Source: Adiantum capillus-veneris (taxonomy: Eukaryota > Streptophyta > Polypodiopsida > Polypodiales > Pteridaceae). From it: DNA of 64,000 bases. Below are positions 1-12,130 of the stretch, piece by piece (the stretch's first letter is position 1; every line of letters starts with the position of its first letter). The position numbers were made by a program, and so were the translations under genes. The notes below the pieces were generated by a model. The model was not told the origin of the DNA. It saw only the letters and a program-made list of their open reading frames with translations, and searched no databases. Where the stretch lies: NCBI GenBank assembly GCA_014529385.2, contig CM043942.1, forward strand, positions 47,846,244 to 47,910,243, in the 5' to 3' direction.

Positions 1-1040
1 CCATGCTTCTTTAATTTTTTGTTTTTTGCTTAAGAGTGTAGACAAGCACATAATTCCCTAGTGTGATGTCTTTGGACTTTACGCGCTTGTCATGAAACTC
101 TTTCATGCATTTTTTTTAGGCACATATTGTGACCACTGCCTTTAATTTAATTTCATGCAACTTTTCTAAGTCAATTAGACGGTCAGACCATTCATGTCTA
201 GTCCATTCAAGTTTATTGGCTACTCCCAAGGTTGGAACCAAAAATTCTATGGGTAATATTGCATTAAGTCCAAACACCATGTTATAAGATGTAGTCCATA
301 AAATAGTTTTGTATGCAACTTTGTAATCCCAAATAGCGGAGTAAAACTTTTGATCCCAATCCAATCTATTGTTTTTCACAATTTTAGTGAGAACTATGCA
401 CAAGACTTTGTTGCTGCTCTTGTATTGACCATTATCTTGTGGGTGATACGAAGCCAATTTTCTATGTATGACAATGAATTCATCAAGCAAGTACTCAATG
501 ACTTCATTAACAAAATATGTCCCTCGATGACTAACAATTTCTATAGGCAGATTGTACATGTGAAAACATTTTCATATAAGAATGAATTGTGGTGCATGCA
601 TCATATTTTTGTGTGGTTTTAGCTTCTACGCACTTGGTCAAATAGTATGTGACTACTATGATATATTTTTTATGAGTTCTGTAAGCCGACGGTGCTATGG
701 GACCCAAAATTTGAACCCTACTTGGAAAATACACGTGCTCCTACCATCAGTCTCATCAACATTTCATCCCTTTTATGGGAATTTTTGTTCTTTGTTGACA
801 CTCATCACACCGCTTCACAAATGCTCCAGCATCCACGAAGAGTGTAGATCAATAAATTTTGACAAACATTATAGCCTTAGCCCTTTTATATGTTGAAAGA
901 TGACCTCTCACTTGCTGTGAATGTGCTTTCCCCATGTAAGATTGGTATGTACTCATTTTTTGATGCACAAAGTGTGAGTTGATTATGCATGCACACGATT
1001 TGCAATTCCTAACACACATGTGTGCATCAAATTTCATACT
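1..1040 (-). pseudogene. Decayed Ty3/gypsy integrase region
   Basis: This is the 3' end of a minus-strand gypsy pol that runs off the left edge. The zinc-binding H2C2 part lies at about 849-1037 (Cys pairs in VRNCKSCACI). The core start with a KYIIVVTYYLTKCVEAK segment is at 531-734, and the second half of the core is at 116-559, with HRGTYF and then LASYHPQDNGQ. The downstream FGLNAILPIEFLVPT segment matches non-chromodomain plant gypsy integrases. Integrase would join element cDNA to host DNA. The domain is split over several frames and the YYLTK segment carries Y where D is usual (TDYLTK), so it is a dead relic. Family order is intact: it lies downstream of RT/RNase H at 1190-2420. Confidence 0.85.
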
Positions 1041-1189
1041 AGGACAAAAACTCCCATTCTCATCAAATTTTGATACGTTTTGATTTTCCCATGATGGATA
1101 AAGTCCATCATGACACGTGCTTCCTTCAAGTACAAAGGAATATCAAAGGCTTTGATGCACAACTGCAAGATTCCATCCAAACTCCTAAC

Positions 1190-2440
1190 ATATAGTCATC
1201 CACTAAGTAGTTGGAAAGGATTTCTTTGCTCAATTATGCATCTGTCATCTATTTTGTCATGGTCTATTGACAATTGTCCTATAGACAAAACTAGGAATAT
1301 ATTATCACTCCACCTATGTATCATTTCTAGGTTAAAGAGATCAAACTCAAGCAAAATGATGAGCCATCTCACTATTCGGCATGTGTTGCATGGCTTGTTG
1401 AGTAGATACAATAGTGCTTGGGTTATCCGCAAAGAAAATGAATTGGTTGGCTAGGAAATAATGCCAAAATTTCTTCATAACATAAACCATTCCCAATCCT
1501 TCCCTTTTCATAGTTGTGTAATTTTTTTCAACATGTTCAGTTGAAGGCTAGCATAGCATATTAAAAATCCATTAAAAAATCCATAACTCCCTCACCAAGT
1601 TGTGCCAGGATACATCCAATGGCAAAAACAGAGGCATCTACATGAACATGAAAATTTGCTCTAATATGGTGCCGTGAGAATTGGTGATGATACCAATGGT
1701 TGCTTCAACTTTTAAACTAATTTCTCACAATATCCAGCTCAATCAAAGGTTACAATCAAACCATAGAGAGGCTTGGCAATGATTGCATACATGTAAACAA
1801 ATTTTCAGTATTATCCACAATGTCCCATGAATGATTGGAACTCCTTCGCTATTTTTAGATGTGGCATATCCACAATCACCTTGATTTTGTCCATATGCAT
1901 GGATATTCCATTGTGGACACAATATGACCTAGGATCTTGTCCTGCCTAACCATGACAACTCATTTTCTTGGATTCAGGTAGATTCGATAGGTGTCAAATT
2001 TCCCAAATGCTTTTTTAGGTGTTCTATATGGTCTTTGCATAACATTGAGTGCACAAATAAGTTATCCATTCACATTTCTAAAAATATATGCAAGCGCTAT
2101 CTGAAAGCTTGATCCATGAGTCTTTGGAATGTGGTAAGTGCATTTGTCAGCCCAAATGGCATCAACCCATAAGCAAACATGCCCCATTGAGTCACAAAGG
2201 TTGTTTTGTGCTAATCTTTTGGTTTAATCACCAATTGATTAAACCTGAAAATCCATCCAAAAAGTTGTATGTGTGCTTCCCCACTACTCTTTTCAAGACA
2301 TGATCATTGATAGGAAGAGGATAACTATCATGGATAGTAGCTTCATTTAGATTGACACACACTCTTAACTTGCCATTGTTTTTAGGTACCACTACAATTG
2401 GGGATACCCAATCCATGTGCTCTATTCGTAAATGAACTCA
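1190..2440 (-). pseudogene. Decayed gypsy reverse transcriptase and RNase H
   Basis: Reading leftwards, RT begins with MDWVSPIVVVPKNNGKLRVC at about 2228-2416, followed by YPLPINDHVL and [16 protein letters not shown]-like segment falls near 2110-2170. The position expected to hold the (F/Y)xDD catalytic motif (about 2060) reads close to WMDN, so the active site looks lost. An RNase H tail with YLLNKPCNTCRIVRWLI is at 1196-1432. The enzyme would copy genomic RNA into cDNA and degrade the RNA strand. Multiple stops and frameshifts separate the pieces. It belongs to the same element as the integrase on its left and the protease on its right. Confidence 0.85.
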
Positions 2441-2920
2441 CCTTCCTTTAGCTTATAAATCTCGTCTTTGATTTTCTTTGCAAATGTCTCATTGTAAGTT
2501 TAATATTTTTGTCTCCTTGTCTTAGCATCACAATTTAAGGGAATTCTATGCTGACAAATGGAAGGATCAACCCCTTTCAAGTCTTTATAAGACCTCGCAA
2601 ACACATCCTTATACTCCTTGAGCGTCTAGATCAACAATTCTTCCTTGTCAAGTGTTAGATCCATAGAAATATAAGAAACTTTAGGCTCTTTGCATGGCTT
2701 TGCTAGATCTATCCTTTTAGCATTCTCAAGTCCAACATAAGATTTTATTGGTTCAACCTTCTCCCTCATTGGTTGTTCAATGATGGTTTTGCAATCATGA
2801 ATAGTGTACTTCTTGTAATGAGAGGATACACTTATTCCATACTTTCTCAATTCTTTCCCATTTTCATCATCAGTTTCCATTTTTGTTGTCCAAACCTCTC
2901 TAAGTGTGCGTTTCAATTCC
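2440..2920 (-). pseudogene. Gypsy protease-RT linker, decayed
   Basis: An ORF at 2626-2916 contains KPCKEPKVSYISMDLTLDKE, typical of the spacer just upstream of RT in this gypsy group. It continues in another frame near 2460-2620 with a segment like EYKDVFARSYKDLKGVDPSI, the usual run-in to RT. No catalytic function resides here. It matters because it shows the decayed element is collinear from protease (3.9-4.1 kb) to integrase (0-1 kb). Confidence 0.75.
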
Positions 2921-3876
2921 CTATACTTCTTTTTTTGCTCAACTTTTGTCCATTTTGGTTCACTAGCTTGTCTTTGATGCGTCTTTTGGAGGTTTTATTG
3001 TTTGTCCCTTTTTTTGTTTCAATTTGTTTGGCTGAGAAGGTGTTGTTTCCTTTCTATTTAACTTGTCATTTATGCAATCAAGGGCTCCCACTAGTTTCAA
3101 GTATGATTGTTTCCCTTTGATATATGGCATTGGATTGTTTCTCATCCTCTTTTTTGAGCGCTTATTTCTGTAACATTGTTGTCTTCTAGGTTTTTGGTTT
3201 GAAAAATCAAAGAATTGTTTTGATTGTGTTCAAGATCACTCTCATGACCTTCTAATTTTTCATTGTCTATGCGAAGATCCACGTACCTCGAGTATCAAGA
3301 GTGTCATAGTAACATTCATCACTTGATTCCTTATTTTGCTCCAAGATGTGGCTTGAATCAATTTCCATGGTAAGATCTCTAATAGAAATCTTGTCTCAGA
3401 TACACAAACACTATACTTCAATCCCCACTTCTTGTTTCACCTCACCAATCTTGGTTGTTTCTCAGTGATTTGAGCCTAGATCCACTCTAATCATGTGGAA
3501 AGGAACTAAGTCCAAGCCATTTTCATCACAAAACTTGGTAGCTGTGATCTCATTTGATGCACAATCTAAAGTGGCCTTAATTTGAGTTCACTCCAAGGGC
3601 TCCATTCTTTCTTTGAGAAAATGCTCCGTTATATAGTTGGATCCTCAAATGGGCTTGTTCTCTTGCATTTGTCCTTGATAAAATTTTCATAGTTTGAAGC
3701 TCCAAACATCCATAGGTGAGATTTAGAGTTTAGCAATGCAGGTACTTTAAATTCTGTAGCAGTTGTAGAATTGAAATCCTCTACGGGTGTTCTCTGTCAT
3801 CTTTGCATTTGTGGTCACTTAGGTTGATGAGTGTGGACCTGGTCTCCATGTGGCACAAGTACATATAATCATAGCT
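2920..3876 (-). pseudogene. Gypsy gag/protease-RT spacer, no readable frame
   Basis: This stretch lies between the protease and RT relics of the same minus-strand gypsy element. A 60-codon lysine-rich minus-strand frame at 2963-3145 (KLKQKKGQTIKPPKDASKTS) looks like the basic linker often found there. The rest shows only short broken frames. I assign it to the element by position, not by homology. Confidence 0.45.
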
Positions 3877-4092
3877 CTAGTCATGAACCATCTCTAATTG
3901 GTGCATGAATGGCCTTCCTAGAATAACATCATAGTTATTCTTAGTACCTAAATCTACTATAGCAAACTTATGCTCATACTTGATTCCACAAGAATTCATC
4001 ACCACCTGTTCCAAAATACCAATAGATTTTGCAATATAGCCATTAGCTAGCTGCAACTTCATCCTATTTTTCCCAAGGTCATCTTTTCCCAT
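3877..4092 (-). pseudogene. Gypsy aspartic protease fragment
   Basis: A 71-codon frame contains LANGYIAKSIGILEQV, then FAIVDLGTKNNYDVILGRPF and MHQLEMVHD. The YDVILGRPF block is the conserved C-terminal half of plant gypsy retropepsins, which cleave the Gag-Pol polyprotein. The catalytic DSG/DTG half is not seen in this frame, so the protease is incomplete. The element becomes unrecognisable to the right, near 4130, where an unrelated plus-strand gypsy begins. Confidence 0.8.
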
Positions 4093-4228
4093 TCCCCTAA
4101 ATATGCAAGGAGTTCAAAGAACACAAGTTTGCATAGGATTTTCTTGGGGTTCCACTATAAAGCAGGACTATGGGTGGTACAAGTGAGGAGAAGTTCTTGC
4201 AAAGAGAAGCTTTCTCTTCTCAGGGCTT

Positions 4229-5579
4229 TTGGGGTTGACATCTAAGGGTTCATTATCTTACAAGAAATTTAATAAGCTGCCTAAGTGGGAGAAACAATAT
4301 GTTTCAAGTATTCAAAGTGAATTGCAGGGATGTGTTGATGTGCTTGAGCTAGATGATATGATTTCAAGAATCTTTGAAGAGGTATCTTATGTTGATACTA
4401 TGCCAAAGCTTGAGTAGATCAAGCAAAGCAGGTTAGAAAGTGGAACTGACATTGTTAAAGTGCACTCAATGGACATGTATGAAGAACTAGACATATAACG
4501 GCACTTATTCATATTAAGGAAGATTTAGATGAAGCAGTTGAAGCACGGGTAGAGACCAAGTACAAGACGGTTGCAAGAAAGTGAGACCACTGGCTCCACC
4601 TCTACTAGAAGGAAGTGATGGGATGTTCAATGAAGCTTTTTGACATCCTATACTTAGAAATTAGAAGAACATTGGACACAAATTTACTAAGGAGACATTG
4701 GAGCAGTTGAAGATTGGAGAGGATGGTTTCCTCAATGAAAAGGAGATTAAATGCTTTCAAGGTATGCCTGAAAACCACGGTAAATATTTTTCTTTTGATC
4801 CAAGCAAGATTGGGTGTGTGGATCCGAGTGTTGTTTCACCTATGTTCATACTCATTGTTCCTCACATGCCATGGAGCTTACATCCCATTCTAGTTCCAAA
4901 ATCTCACTTGCCAAAGATTATTGATTTGCTTAATGAGAAGATGCCATGGAGCTTACATCCCATTCCAGTTCCAAAATCTCACTTGCCAAAGATTATTGAT
5001 TTGCTTAATGAGAAGATGCAAATGGGCATTTTGAAACCATCATTTGCACCCTACTACACTTGATGGTTCATTGTGCCAAAGAAGAATGGTACTTTAAGGT
5101 TCATACATGATATGTAGCTGGTTAACAAGGTAACAATCTGCAATGTGGGTACTGGTGGCCCAATTGTGAATGAATTTGTTGAGGCCTTTGCAGATAGATC
5201 TATTTACTATATGGGTGATCTCTACTCTTGATACAATCAATCTTAGTTAGCTTTGGAGAGAAAGGATCTTACTACGATGCGCACAACTCTCAGTTTGGTA
5301 AGGATATGCACTCTACCACACGGTGCTACTAATTCAATAGCTCATATGATGAATGGCATGAATAAGGTATTAAGGGACTTTATTCCTCATGTGCCTTTCA
5401 TTGATGATATACCAATTAAAGAATGTGAAGAAGGGTCCAAAGATGAGGTGTTAGCAGCAGCTAACACATGCTACACCAATTATGCACCAAGCTATGGATG
5501 TGCTATTGTGCACAATATTTCCTATTCATTGTATAAGGATTTGGGCTCATTTAGGAGTTCCATGTTGTATAAGCTTTAG
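4229..5579 (+). pseudogene. Second decayed gypsy pol (protease-RT part)
   Basis: This is a plus-strand gypsy from a lineage different from its left neighbour. Pieces are ELDDMISRIFEEVSYVDTMP (about 4350-4410), GEDGFLNEKEIKCFQGMPEN (about 4710-4790), IVPHMPWSLHPILVPKSHLP (about 4855), a KMQMGILKPSFAPYYT block, then VPKKNGTLRFIHD near 5080. An RT palm segment at 5253-5500 reads ERKDLTTMRTTLSLVRICTL and PFIDDIPIK. FIDD is the catalytic YxDD equivalent and is preserved. Stop codons near 5063 and 5116 and missing RNase H and integrase make it a relic. The two gypsy relics are divergent, about 100 bp apart. Confidence 0.8.
4866..5015 (+). repeat. 75-bp tandem in-frame duplication in RT
   Basis: Two head-to-tail 75-bp units (4866-4940 and 4941-5015) differ at one base (cattctag versus cattccag). 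Each encodes the same 25-residue RT entry segment, so the duplication keeps the frame. Confidence 0.95.
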
Positions 5580-7774
5580 ACAAAATGGCTCAACTTAATC
5601 CCATAGTTGAAGGGATTGAGGTCCAAACCTATAAAAGAGCCCTATGCTTAAAGAGAAGCCATTCTTGAGTAGTCACTCTTGAGTGTTCACTTTATGGATG
5701 GCATAGCCTTGAGCTTAATGCCCATGCTTAGAAGGCTAGTGCTAATCCTTTGTAATTAGAGTAGCTCTTCTTGATTAATCTAATCTCTATTTTGCTCATT
5801 AATCTAGCCTTCTCTATATTTCATTATGTCATGAAGTAGTTTTGCACTCTCATTATTCTAGATTTGAGAGAGGTAATGACTTCTTTCTTTGATCTTAACA
5901 CTCTTCTTCCATGAGTACTTCAATTAGTTGATGACTCCTCTAATTCTCTTGATTAGTGTAGTGTGTGCACTATTGGTCATGTGATTAGATTTTGTGTCTA
6001 ATTGTGTGCTTAATATGTGGAGGTTTAAGGGCCTTGAGCTTAATGTCACTTGTGTGTGATATGATTAGAGTACCTTGATTGGCATGTGATGATTGGGGAG
6101 GCCAACTTCAATGCAATTAGTGTGTGTTGAAAATTCAATCATTGGATAAGCCTAAATGCCAAAAATTTGGGCAAAGAAAGAGTGTGTGTGCCCAATTGAA
6201 GACCACTTGATTGAATGATTGATGGTCAATTGGGGCACCCAAATGCTTGTTGATTGTAAAATATGTATCAAATGTGCATGTAAACATTAGGGATAGGACT
6301 AATTGCATGGCCAAAAGAGTTAATTTTGAATTTTGATTGGGTCAAATTAGTGTTAATCTTTGAGAAATTAAGCATGCATGCATTCATTCATTCATTCATG
6401 CTTGATTGAATATGCAATTTGAGCTATGTAATGTGAAGTCGATGGAATAATTGCATATAGTTTTGGTCTAAATTTGGGTGTGTGTGCCTACTCAATGGCA
6501 TTTGATGTCCAAATTTGAGATGAATGATTGGTCTTGGTTACCAATCATAATGATTAATGGAGCTAAAGATTGGTGTGTATCATCAAAGGATTTGAGATGA
6601 ATGACCCGATTGGTTCTCACTTGGGGATGATTTTAAGTGCACTACCATTACAATGTATGCCAAGTTCATTGGTATGGTCAAAAGTGCATTGATTTGTGTG
6701 TTTATAAGTACAAATGTGAGTAGCCATATAAACCAAAATGACAAATCCAATTGGGTTTGGATGATTTGAGCTATTGGAGATGAGAAATTCATATTGCAAT
6801 GATTTTGATTGGTCTTAGAATGGCCAATAAGGGAATATATGCATTGTTTAAGTGTGCTACCCAAATGGCAATCAAATTGCATCAATTTTGAAATTGAAGC
6901 CCAATCTTTGTGCATGCATGATTTCCAATTCGTCTCATTTCATGTTGTGAATGCACGATTCATGGGCTCAAGCATGGATTATGATAGTTAGAATGAGGTC
7001 AAGTGTTTTATTGATAGAATATGGCACTCTTCATGAGAGAAAATGAGGCCGTAATTTTGTGCTTGTATTGCTAAAGTGGCATAAAATTGAACATATTTTT
7101 TTGTGTGCAAGCTCGAACATCAAGGTTGTATGCTTGATCCATCAATGACAAGAGGATTTTGTGATTATTATGTTTTTTGGGGAGTGTGCATGGCAAATGA
7201 TTGCCATTTTTGGGTTAAGATATTATTATTGCAAAAATTTACAAACCTCGACACTCATATTTTTCCTCTTGCCATTCTCTTTATTGTATCATGTAAGAGA
7301 CTCCCTCTCCCTCGCTAGTTAGCCGTGGGGGTTCACATTCAAAGGCCTTTGTCTCTGTGGGAACAAGATCTTATTGGTTTTCTCTTTTTAACATTTACAC
7401 ACCCTCCATTCTTGACATCATCTCGAAATTGGCTTGGCGCTATCTGCAAACTTGCATACCCTTTTTGGGCTCCCCTTGACCCACCCAAGCTGCACTATTT
7501 TTGAATCCAATGCCTTGTAGTTGCTCGCTTGTCTTTATCACATGAGCTCACCCACATGCTCCTACATGCTCATGCCCATAATCAACACGCCACAATTTCC
7601 TAGATCTCATCATTGTTCCCTCCTGACTTCTCGATGCCTCACCAACATCACACGCACGAGTTATGGTCTGATCATGGCCCCATCCTCCATACAATGCATA
7701 CAACACACAACCTGATCTTGCCTTCACTCCGCTGAGTCAATAACCAGCCCACCAATATTAGGCAATAAGGTTGA
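5580..7774. other. Gene-free, possible LTR and leader DNA
   Basis: No coding family is recognisable. The start (5580-5700) has a promoter-like CCTATAAAAGAG motif at about 5630 followed by sequence that could be the U3/R part of an LTR. The rest is AT-rich with many GATTGG/TTGAATG-type words and short ORFs that look random. I cannot define LTR ends or target duplications here. Confidence 0.4.
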
Positions 7775-8509
7775 TTACTTAGCCTTCCCTGTATCCAAGA
7801 ATCTCATAGAGGGACCCACTGAAGGCATGTGGATCCCTTTGTTTTGTATCTCCAACTCAATAACCCTATGGATGACATCACAAACTCTTTGTTGTCGATC
7901 CTCTACACTAGTAGCACCCATTGTGGATTGGACATCTAACCAACCCACGTGATAGGTGTGACTTGTGTATAGGTCGGTTAGAGTTTCCATTTGTATTTCA
8001 TACTCCCAGTTCTCATTTAGAAACGCTCCATCTAGGATTGAGGTGCTAGGGGTGTCCTTTGAACTAGATGCAACGTGGCTCTCAATGGGTTGACCCTTAG
8101 TGGTTGCTAATCCATGAGCACTCAATTGCTCGACTAGCATGGATGTTGACATAGGGGCCTTTGCCTTAAGCTCTCTCCATTGCTCTACCTTGCGTAGGCT
8201 CTCAATTTCCTTTTCCCTAGTCACAATGATATATCACTCAACCTCTTGCACTTCGGCAAGGCTTCTACCATCAGGTAATATAACCTTGGAGAGGAATAGC
8301 TCTGAAGAGTCACGGGGTCCAGTGAATGAAGTATTCACGTGCACACTCTCCAGGAGCATGGGTTCTACGTTAGTCATGAATGGAAAATTTACTTCCCCAC
8401 TCCCTTCATTTACCTTGTTAGCTCCATGTTTGGAGCTAGTGGCTCTACTAAAAGTTTCCTTCAAGCGGCTAAGCACGCTCGGCTCGGACCGTGGGCCCAT
8501 AGCATGCAT
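7775..8509 (-). pseudogene. Unassigned ORF with one internal stop
   Basis: Two frames, 8509 to 8234 and 8224 to 7775, are in the same register and separated by one TGA (8234-8236). Together they make about 245 codons. The apparent start of the second frame is GTG, so it is a continuation rather than a separate gene. The protein is rich in charged residues, with a segment EKEIESLRKVEQWRELKAKA that could form a short coiled coil, and ends in VIELEIQNKGIHMPSVGPS. I do not recognise a domain. A gag or accessory ORF of a retroelement is the most likely origin given the neighbourhood, but this is inference. There is no intron or poly(A) evidence. Confidence 0.35.
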
Positions 8510-9949
8510 GTCTTAGCTTTAACTATCGTGATTAGGTATCGGGTAACCTTCCATGATGTTGTAGTCAGAGAAAGAGTCACTAGACACAATATGTGGGTCC
8601 TGAGTGGTACTACCTTGGGTTCCCGTTGAGGGCCTAGAGCCTAAGGTGGAGGAATAATGAGTGCTCGCTTAAACAAAGATACTCTCTATGTGCTTGTCCT
8701 CTAGCACACAACCAGAGTGTAGGTGCATGTGATCTCAACACTCTGGAAGTATTGGCGAGTGCCCGTGAAGGCCGCTCACCTAGTTTTTTAGGTGTTTACA
8801 ACCCAATTTTTTTGTATTTTTTGTTTCTTTTTTTAAACCAAGCCACAAAATATGGCGTGTGATAGCTCAAAATGAGCATCTTTGCTAGGGGGAGGTGCCG
8901 TGCTTTACAGCTCCTGATTTGGTTATGTAAATCTCTCAGAATCCTAAAAATAGTATTTTCTAGGTGTGAAGAAGGCTAGAATTAGTAAGTCCCAAGGGTG
9001 AGTGTGAAGGGGACTTATCCCGCATGCCCTCCCTTCAGTTGAGGTCCTAGTCTTTATGCATAAAGTAGTGTGTATAGTATATCATAAGATTGAGGACTAA
9101 GGCCGGACTCGGGCTCGGGCTCGAGGGAATGACCCCGATCTCGATCCTTCCTTTTAAGAAAAGGTTTCTTTAATTTTCTTTCTGTTTTCGTTTTTTGTCT
9201 CAATATTTTCGAGCGTTTTTTGTAATTTAAATTATTTTTAAAAAAATCAATAAAAGCTTTTTTTGAAGATAATGTTGCCGCGTAGACGACGAGCTTACGC
9301 GCACACACAAAAGCTCCTAATAGCTCTGTCTAACCTCCTTGCAGCTAACCCAGCTAATTACCACTAATTACCTCTGCTCACACATTCTCTAACACAGAAC
9401 TGCACACTCACAGATAGTCAACTCTACTGCTCACTTTCTACACTATTATTCACTATCTACACTAACTAATATAACAAAACTGCTCACTCACAAAGTACTC
9501 AATCTACTCACAGAGCACATTACAGATTTACACCAGCTAATAGATCTATTAACACCTACACATTACATATCTTAGCAAACCTAATAGAAAATTTGCACAT
9601 TTCAACAATAACAAATTCTAACAAACCTGTGCATTACAACCACTTAGCAAATCTACACAAACCCAGACAAAAACTAAAAATAGATGGAGAAAAGGCTTCC
9701 AGAGGTAGACCTGAGTGCTCCTCAAGCTTTAGTGCAAAGCAGTCCTCGGCAGAGGCACCAAAAATGTGTGCTTTGCCGCACGTGTCAAAGGCTGAAAACT
9801 TGTGTGCAAGCCTCGAAAGGCTGCAAGCACACAACTAGACAGTCCTAGCAAGCTCAAAGAAACAATGGTGTGTCACTCACTGCTCAATGCTTCCGTCGTG
9901 AAGAATCCTGTGCTGCGAAGAACAAGGGCCGCCGCGATGCCGCTGCAAT

Positions 9950-9983
<34 letters not shown>

Positions 9984-10285
9984 GCACACACACACACACA
10001 CACACATACACACGTGAGCACACGAAGGAGAAGGAGACAGAGATGGAGCAAGAGCACTTCTTAGCTTGCACCTCCAAGAATGAGGATTTTTAGGTCAAAT
10101 GGACCTTTTATAAGAGTTTGATCCATTCACACATGGGCGCCCACAATGGCCGGTCGTTGCAAAACTTCTGTAAAAATATGATAAGTGGTGCGCTTCTCAT
10201 TGGCGATCACCTACACACCTATTGGACCGACAAGCCCACTCCATGACTCAATCAAATAAATAATAAGGCGTCCATCGAAGGTGAT
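8510..10285. other. Gene-free DNA with (CT)n/(CA)n microsatellite
   Basis: No homologous coding segment was recognised. A (CT)n run at about 9951-9982 is followed by a (CA)n run at about 9985-10010, and open frames crossing them are artefacts. The A+T-rich stretch 9160-9260 and the repeated CTCAC/CTACAC words at 9360-9560 look like decayed noncoding repeat. Confidence 0.5.
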
Positions 10286-10288
10286 AGG

Positions 10289-10570
10289 GTGTCCGTGAGG
10301 GTTAACACTTTGACTAATGCACTTGTGTTCCAATTGCCTGAATTTGACCAACCATTCTTTGTTGTAGTCATTGATGCTAGTGGAAAAGGTATCGGTGCAG
10401 TTCTTATGCAAGATAACCACCCACTTGCATTTGAAAGTCATAAATTTAAAGCCTCTGAATCTAAATTTAGTACATATGATACAAAATTGACTATTGTAGT
10501 AAATGTGCTGAAAATTTGAAAGCATTTTCTAATCAGTGCTAACTTGATTTTGAGGGCGAGGCACAAGGCT
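10289..10570 (+). pseudogene. Gypsy RNase H fragment
   Basis: The frame at 10289-10519 contains LTNALVFQLPEFDQPFF, DASGKGIGAVLMQDNHPLAF and FSTYDTKL. This is the conserved first half of the gypsy RNase H domain, which removes RNA from RNA:DNA hybrids. DAS carries the first catalytic Asp. After 10520 the expected continuation (a KHF-LI-AN--L-HKALKS pattern) appears in shifted frames up to about 10570. An extra residue in VVVIDAS and the absence of flanking RT and integrase show it is an isolated scrap. Confidence 0.8.
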
Positions 10571-10784
10571 CTAAAATCTAGAGGAGCACCACTTCTCTAA
10601 TGTGACTCTAGTGTCGTCGTGCTCCAAAAATATAGGAAGATTACAAAGTCAAACTTTTGAAACGAATAATGACAAAATTAAAGGTGAAGGTTGATCGAGA
10701 TGCACTTTAATTTGAACCTTCCAGCTAGACTTTAATTTGAATTTGCACTTTAACTTGAATTTTGAGCCAGGTTGACGCTTCAGG

Positions 10785-11636
10785 TTGACGACTGTCAGGA
10801 GCACTGGCAAACATATGACAAGTTCAGCTCCTTTGAGTCGTGAAGCTTTGTGGGACGATTGCATCAACCACATTGCGAAGGCTTTTTGTGTAGAAGAGCA
10901 AGGGTTGATTCGGTGTGAGACAAGCCGCGACTCTCAATACGATGAAGAAAGGGTTTATATATGTGGTGTGGTGCATGAGTTGTGTCGGTGGAGAGGAGAG
11001 GAACAAGGTGGAGCTAGTAGTAGTAATACTAGCAATTCAAGCACCACAATATTGCAGGGGGATGATCTTGCGATGTCTATGGTGGACTTTTAGTGATCTT
11101 CCCTACATAGTGTCTTATCATGTAGTGGGCATGCCGATGAAATTTTGTGAAATGAGAAAGGGCGAGGCCGATAAAGTGGTGTGCACAAATTTGATGAGCA
11201 TTGGGTTGTCCAACCCAAGGAAGAGGATGAGTGCCATGACATCGTTTTGGCACAAGGCTCAACTGATGTCTGTGCTGGCGGACACATGTGCCGGGATGCG
11301 CAATGTGTACAGTGACTACACAGGTGCCAGGGTGCAAAGCATCAGCTGCAAGGCAATGAAGGTGATGATGTCACATGTGTGCAAGTGTATTAGAGTAGGA
11401 GGCGATGGGTAGCAATGAATAGTATGTACGAGGTGTTGGTAGAGCAGCACATTCCCTTTGCGGAATGGCTCTTGAGATGGGATGAGATGAGGTTGTCATT
11501 GGACTTCAAAGCCAAGAGGGGATCCCATCAAGCCTGCCTCCGTGGAGCGGCTTTTGAGGCGCTCAAATGGGTTTGCACGGCACTGGTGTCACTGCACAAT
11601 ATCTCCCTCATGCACTGCGACATAGTCTTCCAATAG
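10785..11636 (+). pseudogene. Possible protein-kinase-like pseudogene
   Basis: Three overlapping plus-strand frames (10785-11093, 10915-11412, 11415-11636) look like one ancestral coding segment broken by frameshifts. The last contains FEALKWVCTALVSLHNISLM followed by HCDI. Its pattern of small and hydrophobic residues, then LH, then H-x-D-I resembles kinase subdomain VIb (HRD loop) with Cys replacing Arg. The upstream piece has DLPYIVSYHVVGMPMKFCEM. There is no glycine loop, DFG or APE motif in view, so the kinase label is tentative. The codon-like texture differs from the AT-rich surroundings. Confidence 0.35.
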
Positions 11637-11639
11637 TGA

Positions 11640-12130
11640 CAATAAAACCTTAGTGGCACCGAAAATAGGTATTGGGTCTCTTACACACATGCGAATGGTG
11701 ATGGCAATGGTGGCGCTGCAAGTGCAGGTACGATGAGTGCACCATTGAAATCAAGGTCCCTTCTCTACCAAACTTTGCTCTCGTATCCCACTCAGATTAT
11801 GGTTTGAAAGAGGTGTTAGCGTGAGTCACGATGCACACCATCTCACCAGTGGGTTGTGCTAAGAGGCGCTAAATGTGACTCATGATGTACACCATCATTA
11901 GGAGAACATTCTTTCTATAACTATAAGGTGACTTCCCCCACCAACACAATGCCCTTTTGATGTGTCAGCTACTAAGGGTTGGGAAGGAAGCTTATAGAGA
12001 AGAGCACCTCCACATAGAAAAATTGAGAAGATCTCTACCATTTTCTAAGATGTTTTGAGCTAGCACTAACCCATGAGGGTGGTTGCCAAGCTTATAATAC
12101 CTTAACTCAAACCAAGCAAGCGTAGGATTG
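11640..12130. other. Gene-free DNA
   Basis: No domain, LTR end or long repeat was recognised. Two similar segments near 11821 and 11873 (GTGAGTCACGATGCACACCA and a diverged partner, both followed by TC and a short variable run) suggest an old local duplication. Confidence 0.4.
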
